A DNA stretch of 64,000 bases. Source: Angiostrongylus vasorum. Lineage: Eukaryota > Nematoda > Chromadorea > Rhabditida > Metastrongylidae. Positions 11,301-23,875 of the stretch are shown here, piece after piece. Numbering within the stretch: position 1 is the stretch's first letter; the number at the start of each line of letters is the position of its first letter. A program made the position numbers and the translations under genes. The stretch covers positions 434,001-498,000 of the forward strand of contig JADANN010000108.1 in assembly GCA_018806985.1 (NCBI GenBank), written 5' to 3'. Under the pieces are notes generated by a model. It saw nothing but the letters and a program-made list of their open reading frames with translations, was not told the origin of the DNA and ran no database searches.

Positions 11301-14300
11301 ATTGAAAATTACTAATTCGGAGAGAAAACGCATAGAATGCATGTCTGGTTGCAGCACTACACTCAAACTTGAAAGAGCACTCAGTAGTAAAGTAATCCAT
11401 TAAAATGATTATGAGACGATGTTATTTGGAGCTTTTGTTGAAGAAAGCACTCCTAATATGAATACACTCGCAATGCCATGCATTGCTTTCAATGCACGCC
11501 TACCCGAGAATTACTGAACGTCAGAGACGTATTTCAGGTAATAGTGCACTTTATTAAATTCAGTGAAATCCATTGGAATCTACAGATCGTTCGATTCCAA
11601 TTTGTCATAAAACCAAATTTTCAGCCAATCTTTATGTGACACAGTTTAATGCAGCCGACGGAATGGGACGACGCCTAACTGCTGGATGTTACGGACCTGC
11701 TGCTTTTTCGACAGCAAACGATAATATAGTGATAACAAGAAGATCTGAAAGATAAAGAACCTGGTGGAATTCTTGATGAAATTTTTGCTGTATCGTTTTA
11801 TGCTTATGGGTATGAATGGCATGTGTGCACTTACTCTGCCTTGCTATTGTCCCTCATAAAAACACACTGCTGTTAGCACTTGAAAATGTTTAATAACTTA
11901 TGCTGAGTCTATACCTGTACTTTTTTGTAACTGGTGATTCCACACGATTATTATGATTCACCTTAGCCATTACAATCGAAATAAGAGTTAACTTGCTATC
12001 AAGTTACCAGTCAATAAACTCGTTCGAGAAAAGGTTTTTATTTTTTGCATATTTCTCCCAGCCCACGTCCGCCACCATATCTATGTTGGATAAACTGTCG
12101 AATGATTATAAGAATTACATGAAAAGGTTCTGTAAGAAAAAAATGAACTACACTTACTTGATACTTGATACTTGTATGGCCCGTCCTCACTAGTTGTGCG
12201 GACCCTAGCATAATCTCCATTTCTCGGAGATTCGCTAGTTAAGCCTTTGTGGTTCCTTGGACTCCTGAGGTCAGCCTAGCCCAACTCTGCCCCAGGTCAT
12301 CACCACGACAGGCAGTCGCAGCCCTTGAGGGAGATTTACCACCATGCGACTTTGATACCAGGACGGTGGTGGATCCTGGTATTGGTTTATTCTTAGCTAG
12401 GCTTTCTGATGGAAACGCTAGACTTCTTCTCAGGTGGAGAGACCGGGGATGAATCCCCCCGCTGTAGATCGCAGTCCGACACTGAAGAACACCTCCCAGC
12501 CACGATGAGGCGGTAAACCGTTGGGAGGAAAATAAACTATAAGGGAGAAAAAGATCTCTATAGAGGTCGCACCGATTACGAAAACCCCCCTTATCTATGC
12601 CTACAGAGGTCATTCTCGTGAGTGTGTTAAAATACATTTTAGAGAAATCATTTATGCCTTCGTAGTAATATGGCAAGGCCTCTTCTACGAGAGTGTTAAG
12701 TGGTAAAATCCTCAAGTTCTCTAGTTATTGAAAAAATGTCGGCAGTTGTCATAAGCAACTCTCATTGGGAATGTGTTAAATGACATTAATAAAAACAGAA
12801 AATGAGGAAAACCATAGCATAGACAACCACTCTCAGCTGGTCGTGTTGCTTCCAATGGGGATTAATCGTCAACTAAATGAATTAACCTCATACTTATTTC
12901 CCGTTTCCTTCACCACATGATTAGACAACGATTCGACTGCAAAATCCTCTAGGAGTAATGTAACTTTGGTGTCAGCCACAATGCTGCCCCCACATCCGTT
13001 GAGTATTTCTGGAACATTTGAAGTAAATTCGATAGAATTCTTGTAAGATGGTTTTTTGTGTCAACAACCTAGATTTTAACAAAGAATTCTCTCTTCTTTC
13101 TAAAGCCGCCTTCACATCTACTCTACGGATCCTAGCAGTTCTAGCATTCATTTCGCTTACTCGCACCCACCACTCATAAAGGTCTTGGTTTTTTTTGCGT
13201 TAGGGTTAGGGTGCTTGAAGGTTGCTATTTTCGTTAAAAAATGTCACGGCAGATTGAGTCGATTTTCACTGAAATCTCGCCATACCCTTGGTAGGGCGTT
13301 ATCATAAGGATTGAAATAAGTGAGCTCGTCCCAGGCAAGTGTAATACTAATTTGTGGAGCATGAACGGGTAAAAATCTCTCTACCAAGGTAATCTCATTA
13401 GTTTTCAGTCTTTATTTTCACCTTGATAAAATGTTAGCCTGCTACACAATGGCCTTCAGCTTGAAACTTACATACAACCAAAATCCTTGTAGCTAACGAG
13501 ATCATTGAGGATCACATTTCTCTCTTCTGGTTTCAAATCGGTGGCCACAACCGATAGAACCCGAATCGCTTTTTTGGATTTGAAAACTATCTCTCTTCTT
13601 CCAACTTTTCCGAAGTTGTACACGGAGTCAAATTCATACTGTTGAGAATCCGAAGCAGGGGGAAAGCTAAACTGGGCACAATCAAATACGAAGAATATCA
13701 TGACAAATTGCGAAAATAGCTGAGACTGCGAGCTGCTGAGCAAGTCGGTCATAGATTTCTATAGATTTATGATGAACATACTCTAAATAATATCCAGAAC
13801 ATACAACCAGAATAAGAAACAGAAAGGAAGAAACTTGACGCAATTAATCCGTAGATGAAGGGAACGGAAGACTCAAACCTGCTCTTCTTGCCAGATGTAC
13901 TGCCTTTGTACAGGTTGTAAACCCTCTTCAACAACAAATTTGTTCAACTTCCTAGCCGAGCCACCTACTAGCAATTCGTTCGCAGCACATTTTACCTGTT
14001 GAATGGAATTTACTAGAGGTGTTTTTTACTCTTTATTCACGAATAAGCTGACGTTTCGGCGGATTTCGTCTTCCTCGAGGAACGTCAGCTTATTCGTGAA
14101 TAAAGAGTAAAAAATAACACCTCGTGTTTGCTCAACAAGAATACGAAGAATTACTTGATCAATGCCGAGGTTAATAGAAAGTCGGACGTGGGAATTTACT
14201 AGAAATTAATTTCTTCGATAGAAACTGGTATGGTTTAACGCGCTGGGATGGATCTAGCAGTGAAAGATTTGCTCACAATGATTTTACGATACGTTACTTT

Positions 14301-16585
14301 CACTTATAAATCTGCAAAGTCCTTGTTTCATTGGTCGCCCACAGTATCTAATATACTCCTTGCTGACAATCCGTAGGTGTATATATGAATAAGAAAGTCT
14401 CGCTCCATAGTGAGAGCGCCACCTACCAACGACTTCAAGCTAGTGTACTTCCGCCGCTTTATTTCACGTGCGGAGGTTTCCGTTTGCACCAACATTTCAA
14501 GAGGACCTACAGCTAAACATGAATGATTAAAGGGATGAAACTTTTGGCGTTGATCAACCTCGGAGGGATGCGGCATGCATTCGATTTCATCAAGCATTGT
14601 TAGAGGTGCTGAAATGCATATCTGGCCTCTAGAGTAGTGATTCGCGGTAGCCTAGCTATGTGTCACATCAATGCTCCCATCCTCCCAGCCTCTAATCACA
14701 GCATTACACGCGCCCTTCAGCTAACATAGACTTTGGAAATACACCTGTTGTTCAAAGAATTAGCGACCTCTCCTAATTTCACCTTTATTCGAATAGATCA
14801 AAGATTGTACAGTGCTAGCCGTTACGACGATTTTAGTCTGATTCACAAAATGAAAGAAGTAAGCTTGGTTTTTCTCGGGAAACATTTCTCTCTTAGATAG
14901 AGTGAAAAACATCAGAAAGGTCAACTGGCGGAAAAGCGAACAACAAAAAAAACGAAATAGCAGACACAATGTAACTCAAACTCAAACTCGGAGGATGTTG
15001 TGCATGTTGTGCAAAGTTTCCTTCTGCTCAGACTTGAATTATGCGTTTGCTTTACAAGCATTCCACGTGCTGCTTGCGATGTTTTGTCCATAGAGATCTA
15101 CACAAACTAAGCTTACTGTAATCTAGTTTTTTTACTGAAACCACTGAGCTAAGATGCGAAACATATACGGCCATATAAAGAGAAGAATAGACGACAAATC
15201 GACGAAGGGAACCGTGGAATGGACTTCACGAGGTTGCGTGCGTCCCTAAGACCTACGCGTTGGGCAGGCGTGTTCGTCACTAAATTCAATCAATTGTAAC
15301 GGCATTAGGCTCCCACCAGCCAGCATGCTCAAATCAAACGATCTCCGTAAAGAACGACTGCGAAGCAAAGAAACGAATGGAAAATGTGCTGCAGCTGTTC
15401 TCACTACGCGTGAAGACACCCAATCCACACAACCAAGTAAGTGAGTGGGCTAGGATAATGTCTTAAGACTACTTAACACATTATTAATATTTAAGTGGAT
15501 TTAAAAGAACAAGGATTGCTCTCGGTGAGACGCTGACCGGTGATAAATGCAAGGTCACATTAGCAAGATCGATACGTATCTCTTGCATTGTCGATTCTCC
15601 GTAACTCTCTGTTCTTAGAAAATATTCTCATAAGAGTTTCAATCATATTGTTTCTGTAGTTCGATTTACTACGCAAAAGAAGAGGGTCAGCTTCAATTCC
15701 AAACTTTCGCTTTACTTTTACAACTGCGAGTAAAACTGAGCAAGAATAATATTAATGTACGTCATGTAGTTTGTATAAAACTCATCATCATACACGTTGC
15801 AAAGCATAATCTGTTCCATTCCGTTAGTTAAGATTTGTCCAAAACAAACCGAATAATATCTAATAACATCTTCTCTTACGACCAAAAGAAAGCAAGCTCT
15901 TTCTCTGCGGCGGTATAAAGTTGGAGGTGTGTCAATCAAAAGACATTGCACTGAAAAAAACTTGTGAATATCTTTAAGCAGAATCTGTTTAAATTTCTTC
16001 CTCCCAAAAAATATCAAAGTCTGGACAGTTCCAAATTTTTATGCAAAAAATACCAACTTACTCTTGGAATCCAGCAAGCAGTCCACATTTGAACTGTCAA
16101 TGATCGATCCCCCAATAAAAAGTACGTTGAGCAAGCGAGTTCATACGCTCTGTGGCAATAAAATAAAACCTTCTCCTGGCAAAGTTTCCTTTAAAAACTT
16201 TAAAGCCATGTTCGCTCTAATTTCTCTAGCATATTTTGGAGTCTTGGTTGCACCCATACATGCGGAATGAGTCATATGACTCTTACAGCGCGAAGGGAAA
16301 ATTTGTGCGTTAACATGAAGTGTTAGACTGTGAAAGGGCATTTGCGCTGTGAATGAAAAAAACTAGCAAACATGACCCGTCCTATCAGAAATGACGGAAA
16401 CGACATTCATTATTGTGAAGGAAATGGTCAAAATCAAATGTACAGCCATTGAAGTTATCCAGATCGATTACGTGCACTGATTTACGTCCACAGATCTGAA
16501 CACCTAACAATGTCTCGAAAAGAGTCATTTCAATTTTAATAGCTGCCGACTTCATTTGGCACCTAGGATTTGCCACCAGCCATTT
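8352..16585 (-). CDS. Tyrosine-kinase-like pseudokinase protein, 5' end not found
   Basis: A multi-exon gene rebuilt from phase-compatible exons (5' to 3'): 16585-16402, 16346-16170, 16093-16062, 15984-15722, 15357-15253, 14889-14783, 14506-14343, 13995-13879, 13671-13472, about 13155-12994, 11220-11168, 11105-10973, 10889-10819, 9949-9837, 9667-9558, 9343-9202, 8488-8352 (TAA). The join between 12994 and 11220 is unresolved and probably misses an exon near 11.7 kb. About 380 N-terminal residues precede the kinase fold and have no domain I recognise. The C-terminal fold shows a VDVK-type beta-3 lysine, LLQFARHMATAIDFF (helix E), FIHKKLSID in place of HRD, VAVIGLS in place of DFG, and WIPWECLA (APE region) with YDEKAVIWTLATMIW. 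Loss of both catalytic aspartates predicts no normal kinase activity. The sequence after the VIG motif (STGVVPKR..WIPWECL) recalls JAK JH2 pseudokinases, but no second kinase domain follows. JAK kinship is a guess; existence of the gene is well supported. Confidence 0.75.
8849..9128 (+). mobile_element. tRNA-like SINE, family S1
   Basis: Lies in the pseudokinase intron between exons 9202 and 8488, in opposite orientation to the gene. Head GGCGTGTGTAGCGCTGCGG, B-box-like GGTTCCATCCC, then S1 body and the tail TTGATCAACGCCAAACTTTA. Moderately diverged. Confidence 0.8.
10019..10384 (+). mobile_element. tRNA-like SINE, family S2
   Basis: Head GGGACGGGTAGCGCAGTGGT (good A-box), B-box-like GTTGATTCCACCCC, then ATCCCAGGACTCCAGCG and the tail GATATGAAGACGCGTCGTGT. 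It sits in a pseudokinase intron, opposite in orientation to the gene. Confidence 0.88.
12140..12535 (+). repeat. Dispersed repeat D (about 380 bp)
   Basis: The same sequence recurs at 28158-28540 (+), 61385-61745 (-) and 63330-63740 (-). Shared blocks are an ACTTACTTGRATACY-type start, GGCCCGTCCTCACTAGTTGT, TGATACCAGGACGGTGGTGG, GTATTGGTTTA and a tail of the CGATGAGGCGGTAAACCG type. There is no coding potential conserved between copies and no terminal inverted repeat. Most likely a SINE or other non-autonomous element; it lies in a pseudokinase intron. Confidence 0.75.
14017..14195. mobile_element. Inverted Penelope-like terminal repeat
   Basis: Arms at 14017-14055 and 14081-14122 are near-perfect reverse complements (about 39 bp) around a 25-bp centre that contains the PLE terminal core (CGCCGAAACGTCAGC on the minus strand). 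After the right arm, CTCGTGTTTGCTCAACAAGA and CAATGCCGAGGTTAATAGA match the PLE tail near 1430-1490. It lies in a pseudokinase intron. Confidence 0.75.
14526..14735 (-). mobile_element. tRNA-like SINE, family S1, internally deleted
   Basis: On the minus strand the head (GGGCGCGTGTAATGCTGTG), the GGCTACCGCG block and the tail TTGATCAACGCCAAAAGTTT are present, but the middle of S1 is missing. It lies in the pseudokinase intron just upstream of exon 14506-14343. Confidence 0.7.
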
Positions 16586-17112
16586 CTGCTCACCGCTTCT
16601 TGCACTACCACTTAGTTCTTCATTTTCCTAGGTGGATTCTATTTCTATATGTCACTTGTTCCTTGTAATTCTCTGTTGTCCTACTACAAAAGCTGCTCTC
16701 TTATTGTCAACTTTATGTTGCGCCAACCTTTCGAAGAGACCCGGAAGCTGCTATACAGAAGAGCTACGCAAGCGCACAACGACAAATAGCTCAAGATCAA
16801 CATGCCGATTGTTCAACTAATCCTACGACTCAGCGCAATCATATGTAGGTAAACCTAGGTTATGAGCCTCAGGCTTGTTTACGTAAGCTCCAGACTCATT
16901 CCATGGCAACCATGAAATTTCCGCGGCACAATTCCTAGGAAGTCGAGCATTCTATATCAAAATAACTAGTATGTTTGCTGCTGCACTGGGTTATTCCATA
17001 TACCAAAGAACTAGCTAATACAACTGGATAGATTTGTAACACTGAGCAAAAAGATTGCACTGTTAAGCCAACTGTTCTCAAAGTGCGGTAAATTCGATTT
17101 TCCTGAACCTAT

Positions 17113-19077
17113 TGCGGACAAATCGAGCAATAAACATTATCTAGTAGAAAACAATGTTCTCTATTATAACTTTATCCCTTATGTGTTCTGATAGTGCCCA
17201 GTGTCCTACATTCATATCCCATCCCTAACCATCGGGCACGCCAATAGATACGGCAACTATAACCATCAGATACACCACCAGACATGCTACCAGGCCCGAC
17301 GCATTACTTAGGGGCGAGACCTTGCGAGTCGTGACGTGACCCTGCGACTCACGCCATCCGCTCCGATCTAGCCACGCCTCTTAGCATGGCCATTTGCCTT
17401 CTGATGAAGCCTGGAGCTCGCCATTACCTCTTTCATCGTTGTCTTACCATTCAACTTAATCTTCTATCTATTCTTCTTCTTCTATTTGCTTGTGAAATAG
17501 TGTTGTTTCAAAGATTTCTCCGGCTGTTGCTTTATCAACATGTTTAGGTTATCATCAATCTTTCATGTAACTACTACTAGTTGCTAATATATTAACTTTC
17601 TGAAATATTTCCACTCATTACACGCACTCCGCGGAAATTAACCACTGCCACACCAATTCATATGTTCAGGCAACATAATGTAAAGTCCTGTGCTCTTGCA
17701 TCATCATAATATTTATGTTTTCATCAATTGTCATCTATCCTACGTTTTGCTAATAGAGCAGTTGTCTCAAATGCGTATACTGCTCATAAGTGCTCCCGCT
17801 ATCACTACCACATTCTTGCATTGTATTAAGGTAAATTCTTACGCTGTTGTGGGTATACTAATATTGTTACACGAACAATATCTGATGGTCTCTTATGTCC
17901 TCAAAGTCCAGCTTTATATTGCTGTACATAATTGTTAGTGTATTCTGTTTAGTCAGATAACTACTTACTGAACCACCTTACTTGCATTTTTATTGTACAT
18001 ACATTTATAGTTTAATTGGATAACCGTATAAATACTATGTATATAAACTGTTTAATTACTCAAGTTTGAGTGGCAGCATTGTGACTGTAATCACCAAAAG
18101 CCCCCGCGTGGCACATGCAAAGGCGAGTAGCTAATCGGACTAAATCTTCTTAACTACTTAGTATTCATATATCATCGGGACGTCCCAACAATTCTGTATA
18201 ATAAATTGCAAGTAAGGTGGTTCAGTAGGTAGTAATCCGCGTAAATAGAATACACTAACAATTATGTACAGCAATATAAAGCTAGACTTTGAGGACATGA
18301 GATATCATCAGATATTGTTCGTGTAACAATATTAATAAACCTCCAACACCATAAGAATTTACCTTACCACAATGCAAAAATATGATAGTGATAGCGGGAG
18401 CACTTATGAGCAGTATACGCATTTGAGACAATTGCTCTATTAGCAAAACATAGGATAGATGACAATTGATGACAACATAAATATTATGATGATGCAAGAG
18501 CACAGGACTTTACATTATGTTGCCTGAACATATGAATTGGTGTGACAGTGGTTAATTCCGCGGAGTGCGTGTAATGAGTGGAAATATTCCAGAAAGTTAA
18601 TATATTAGCAACTAGTAGTAGTTACATGAAAGATTGATGATAACCTAAACATGTTGATAAAGCAACAGCCGGAGAAATCTTTGAAACAACACTATTTCAC
18701 AAGCAAATAGAAGAAGAAGAATAGATAGAAGATTAAGTGGAATGGTAAGACAACGATGAAAGAGGTAATGGCGAGCTCCAGGCTTCATCAGAAGGCAAAT
18801 GGCCATGCTAAGAGGCGTGGCTAGATCGGAGCGGATGGCGTGAGTCGCAGGGTCACGTCACGGCTCGCAAGGTCTCGCCCCTAAGTAATGCGTCGGGCCT
18901 GGTAGCATGTTTGGTGGTGTTATATGGTTATAGTTGCCGTATCTATTGGCGTGCCCTATGGTTAGGATGGGATATGAATGTAGGGCACTCGGCACTATCA
19001 AAACACATAAGGAATAAAGTTATAGTAGAGAGCATTATTTTCTATTAGATAATGTTTATTGGTCGACTTGTCGACAC
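17113..19077. repeat. 1.96-kb palindrome (long inverted repeat)
   Basis: The left arm, about 17113-17998, is repeated as its reverse complement at about 18195-19077, with only scattered differences over some 880 bp. The arms surround a unique spacer of about 200 bp. Mirror-image open frames (17690-17938 plus, 18503-18282 minus, both starting MLLHHHNIYV) show the match but are not conserved as protein. The outer 27 bp of the right arm recurs at 19297-19323. It could be a foldback-type transposon or a recent inverted duplication; no transposase is present. Confidence 0.9.
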
Positions 19078-19296
19078 TCTGGCCCGGCTTTGTTAATTTC
19101 GCCATCGCTTTTGATTCCTTTGTCGTGCATGAATAGTCTGCGACACTAAATGAGTACATTAAATAGTAACCAGGAAAGAAATATTATCAGTGTTGCCATG
19201 AATTTGAATATACACGAAACGATCCGTGCTACGGACATTGAGATGCACCCTTACGTGTGTCCTATCAGCAATATCAGGTAGAATAATGCAATTATT

Positions 19297-19323
19297 AATG
19301 TTTATTGGTCGACTTGTCGACAC
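19297..19323 (+). repeat. Second copy of the palindrome terminus
   Basis: Identical over 27 bp to 19051-19077 (AATGTTTATTGGTCGACTTG onward). The 220 bp between these direct repeats shows no gene. Confidence 0.85.
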
Positions 19324-20436
19324 GTATTCCACAAGCAAAGGCGTACCGACGATTGTTGCTTTCTCTCACCGCAGCACTGAAATCCGACTCCTCATCTTTG
19401 GTAGTCCTTATTGCCTCGGCCATCTATAACTGTAGTTTACAACCTCTACAAGAAATTTCGATCTTATCTACTGCTTCTCCAACAAGTTCAGCTTCGGTGA
19501 CCATTCACGTGGTGATTGGTCGCCAACGATATTAGCGCCTGTATAATGCATGTGAAGACATTTTCACCATGACATTGTTCCTATTATTAATTTCATCTCT
19601 CTATTCATTACAACTCAACCGATAACTTGAAGTGGGAAGAGCATTGGACTATGCATACAGGGGGACGGAGGTTGCAACCTGTTCACCCATTCAGTTATCC
19701 CAGTTTATGAACAACCAATGGTACGAAAGTGAACCTAGTGTGAAGTGGATGGATGGTTCTCTAATGACAGCAAACACCTCATACGTGGGAGCTTCGGTGT
19801 TGAATAAACATGGGGAGAAACATGAAGAAAGAGTTAAACAGTAGAAAGAAAGCAGCATGGGTTGCAATCATCTCTTTCAAAGAGGCGCTCGACCAACTAA
19901 ACAGATGCGAAACTCTGCTCTATCCAATTTGATACGACAGTTCTTGCAGTACTTTGCCTTGAAGCAGAAACGTGTGACGATACTTCAAGATAGTCAGTAA
20001 TACAGTGTCACACTCACAGAGTGCTTGAACGATGTCTTCTGAAATTTAGCCGAGACACACAACACCTAGCTGGAATGCGAAGCTCTGGTCTTCGAAATCT
20101 AGTTCACTTTCGAGATCCAGGAGAACACATATCGATAGCGAAACACGGATGGAACAGTCAAATAACGAGAAGAACAGATGATTAATGAACGAAAAGAACA
20201 GTGGAGTGGACTCGAAGACAATTAAAGCGTCTTCTTGGAAGACCACGCAAGCGATGGGTGGACGTGTTTGTAACGAAAACCCTTGAGCTCTACTCGTAAC
20301 TGCTTGTGTTTTACAGATAGCGGTATGACTCATATTCACTAAGCAAATCACCATGACGGGAGTTATCCAAGTATCACAATGTTGACTTTTTATTCATTGC
20401 TTATTATTTTCTCATGTCAGGGTATTATGTATGATA
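19324..20436. other. Unassigned intergenic sequence
   Basis: No exon, known motif or repeat family was recognised. Frames of 66-102 codons on both strands look random. Confidence 0.4.
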
Positions 20437-20745
20437 CAACCACAATGATGCTGAGATATTTGGAGAACTCCGGACCGCAGGTGTATGCGGTGGGACACGA
20501 ACGCACTATTACCCTTTCCGGGGACTAACGCCTTCACCACCACACCATGCGGGTACTTCGTTGCGCCTCTCTCTCAGCTAGTTCTATCGATCACTGCCAT
20601 CAACAATCACCCATCAACGGGATTGATTTGGGGAGCCCAAATAAGCCCCCTGAAAGGGTAATAGCGCGTTCGTTCTTCACCGCACACACCTGCGGCTCGG
20701 AGTTTTGCAAATATCTCAGCATCATTGTGGTTGCCCAAGTATCCT
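20437..20745. repeat. S3 repeat, head-to-head inverted pair
   Basis: The left half is the reverse complement of family S3 and the right half is S3 in plus orientation. Outer ends read CACAATGATGCTGAGATATT and its mirror. Both halves carry the TTACCCTTTCCGGGG / CCTGAAAGGGTAATAGCGC block. Confidence 0.8.
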
Positions 20746-23700
20746 CCCTGACGTTGGCCGTTGAACATTCTCAGTGGAGAATAGCATGAAACTGAAAGGC
20801 ATCATAACAAATCAAAGGTTTTCCCTAACCGATGTCGCGTTGTTATTATAGAGGTATTAATGAGATTAGACAATCACCCACCAAATTTTGGAAAGAAATT
20901 CCGCTAAACTACTCATCAAACGCATCCATCACAATGCTAAGAAAGCGTAGAATTTAAAAGTCATTAAAAAGCCAGTTGCCTGCTTCCGGAAATTTTCGGG
21001 CTGATACGCTATGTGCACCCGCACATGTCACAGTGAGCGTAACTTTCATCTGGAGTTTCAAAGCACTGCGGAGAAGTGCTAAAAAAGGATTGTTGGGGAA
21101 AGACGAGTATGACTCTCATTTTGACTAATACCGAGAAAGCTCAGATTGGATCCAAAACGACTTCCAGGGCCCCATTTTGAACTATAAACTCCAGATGAGT
21201 GTTGGAGTATAGGCGAAATAACCACAAGATGATGAGACGCTGTGAATATCGCAAGACCACAAAGTGTCACTTTGTTCCGCTCTCATTGACCCTAGGCAGA
21301 GGTTTTGACTCATTTGAGACAGGACTTGTCGCGGAAACTCTGGGCTGCCAGGTCGTCTATGCTCAGTGCGAGAAGATCTCTTGTGAGTTTTATTAAACTT
21401 CACAACCGGCATTCTAGAATTATGCGATAAAACTGTCATTGACGCGAAAAAGAAAAGTTCGATAAGGCAACAACATTTCGCCAAATTGTTCACCGAGTCC
21501 CTACAGAACGTTATGCGGAAATTCGCATGGGACAACACAAAGGTGAGAGTCGATCCCCTGTCATGGCCACCATTTCCGGCCTGCCGATTACATCGTTGTC
21601 GTCACACTATGCACTAGCCAGGCATGTGCTATCAACAGTATTCAACAGCGCTGATGAATATTCATCAGAACTAAATTTTTTCCGGATGCCTCATTCTTAT
21701 ACAGTTCCTCCACACATCGCAGTTGTGAATGCTTGGATCGGGAAGTCAATATAATGGTCATTTGTTTCCAGAGTTAAGCAGAAGGGAAACGAGTGGCTTG
21801 GCGAGTACGCAAGTTTGTGAAGAATACAAATACACCAGGCTTCGTGCCCACTTCACCTCTGCGATTCCCTCGTGGCCTAATATACACCTTGAAAACCTGG
21901 ACGTTACATAAGCAGCATGAAAGATTCTTATCGAAGGTGTTATTAACATGATCACACCAGGAGTGAAATTAAGTAAACCGGCCACATGATTCACATGATC
22001 GACAATCGGTGGACAAGCGCTGTTAGTTGCTTGCTGTGGCAGGATGTTAAGCCACGGCATGGACTACGCGGTAGTCAGACTTCATCACGGAGATTGTGGA
22101 AGGAATATGGTGTTTTTCGCATCTCAATCATTAGTGATAAATTGGTATGAGTGATATAGGTGGATCAGTAAGTTACAGTCCCATTTCTTACAAAAGTATA
22201 ATTCCAGTGGCCGTTCATTCTACATTTTTTCTCATTTTCTCATAATCATTCTACAGTGATTTCTCATCGCCACCTAGTCGCAGCTCTTTGACTGCCATAA
22301 AGCGATAAATCTGTGACGTTCAACAAACATACTGGAAAATGCACATCATGACATTGATTATTTCTGTTCCAACTACCTCTAATAATGCAGCTTTAAAAAA
22401 ACACCAAATTTACTTTGTTTACTACAAAAATTTGTACCGTACCTGATATATTCGTTCTATGGAAATCGATTTAAATAAAAGTGGCTTCTCCACGTCACGC
22501 AAACTGTCGCTCGTGCCTTTATCAACGAGCATACACAGCCCGTTGGAAATTTGAGCCGCTTGCTAAGGATTCATTCAATCATTGTAACTGAAGTAGTGTT
22601 GATGGACAGATGTTTTGTTTAGACTTTACAATATAAGATATGTGATTGATAAACTCCGGATAGTAATCATTTCTCTTTATGTCCTTCAGGAAATGAGGCA
22701 CCATTGCCTTTCATTGCATAGAAACGATAGCGAAGCACCACCTTTATCACTCACACCATTTCTCAGCACCATAAAGCATAACTGCTCCAGTTGCTTCATT
22801 TACAAGTGATATACGTCAACAGCGGTTCTTCAGCCAACGAAGAAATGTTTTGTACTAAGTTAAAAATGAACTAAAGAGCATCTCTAACTATTCACACCAC
22901 AACTTCCATCTACAACTTGCAGTCGCCATCTGCACAGCAAATGTCTCCGATTGCACACCACCATTTTGAAATCCCTATCTCATGTTAGATTCAATGACGG
23001 TTAAATGGTTAGATCAGCATTACAACCACTAGACACAAAAAAACGTGGCAAAGCGCACATTCAAATCTTCATGAGTCCATCAAATGCAAACGTGATAAGA
23101 CTGGCCAGTGCCCATATCTTCCTATTCCATCGTTTCAGCCCCATATCGCAAAAAGTTTAAAAGCAGCAAAAAACCAGTGTTGATCACATAGCGATATCAA
23201 GTCTAACCAGATAGCACTCAACTGTGCCATCATGTGCTGTTAGCATTTGCTAAACACTGTACAAGACATCAACCTCGTGTAAGCTTGTCAAAGCACGAAT
23301 ACTGTAGAAGGCATTTTCCTGGAAGGCACTTCTGCCCTCATCAAGTTTTCGAACCGTTGTAAGTGAATCCTTACAACTAAATTTGCAGGTTCTCCCCTCG
23401 ATGGCGTCCACATTGTCTCCAATCGTTATCCCCATTAGCTTGCTTTTCAACATAGAATCGCACAAAAAATAGACCGAGCTTGGTTCTTCTACTCTTACAA
23501 CAGCAGTCTTTATTCTGAGTTCGGTATAGAAGCAAAAACCTTAACAAGGAATTGTGGAGCAAGATGTGGGCCTTAGAATTCGGGTTATGGTGGACACAGG
23601 GATAAATAATAATCAGAATAAGCTGTCAAAATTTAAAAAGATGGAGTCGAGGATATTTCTTGAACAAACTAAAGTCACTAAAGCAAAACAGTATACATCA

Positions 23701-23875
23701 CACTGACGAAACGATTTCTTCATTCTTTCTTGGAATAGTGGACTTCTAACTGAGCTCTGATCGTTGATGCTGCCTGTAAAGTAAGCCAGTGTGAAGCTCT
23801 AATACAAAAAACTGAAGGAAGCAGATGGAAACAATGCAAAAGGCTTTAGTTACAAATATTAACATGAAAATGTTA
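20746..23875. other. Unassigned intergenic sequence
   Basis: I found no joinable exons and no repeat copies. Two overlapping minus-strand frames near 21.1-21.5 kb (63 and 118 codons) and several 60-100 codon plus frames lack known motifs and splice structure. Confidence 0.4.

Noticed and set aside
13202..13213. TTAGGGTTAGGG, vertebrate-type telomere repeat
   Set aside because: Only two units, and the nematode repeat is TTAGGC; chance is likely.
17690..17938. 82-aa frame repeated on the opposite strand at 18282-18503
   Set aside because: The duplication is explained by the long palindrome; the differences do not favour silent sites and no domain is visible.
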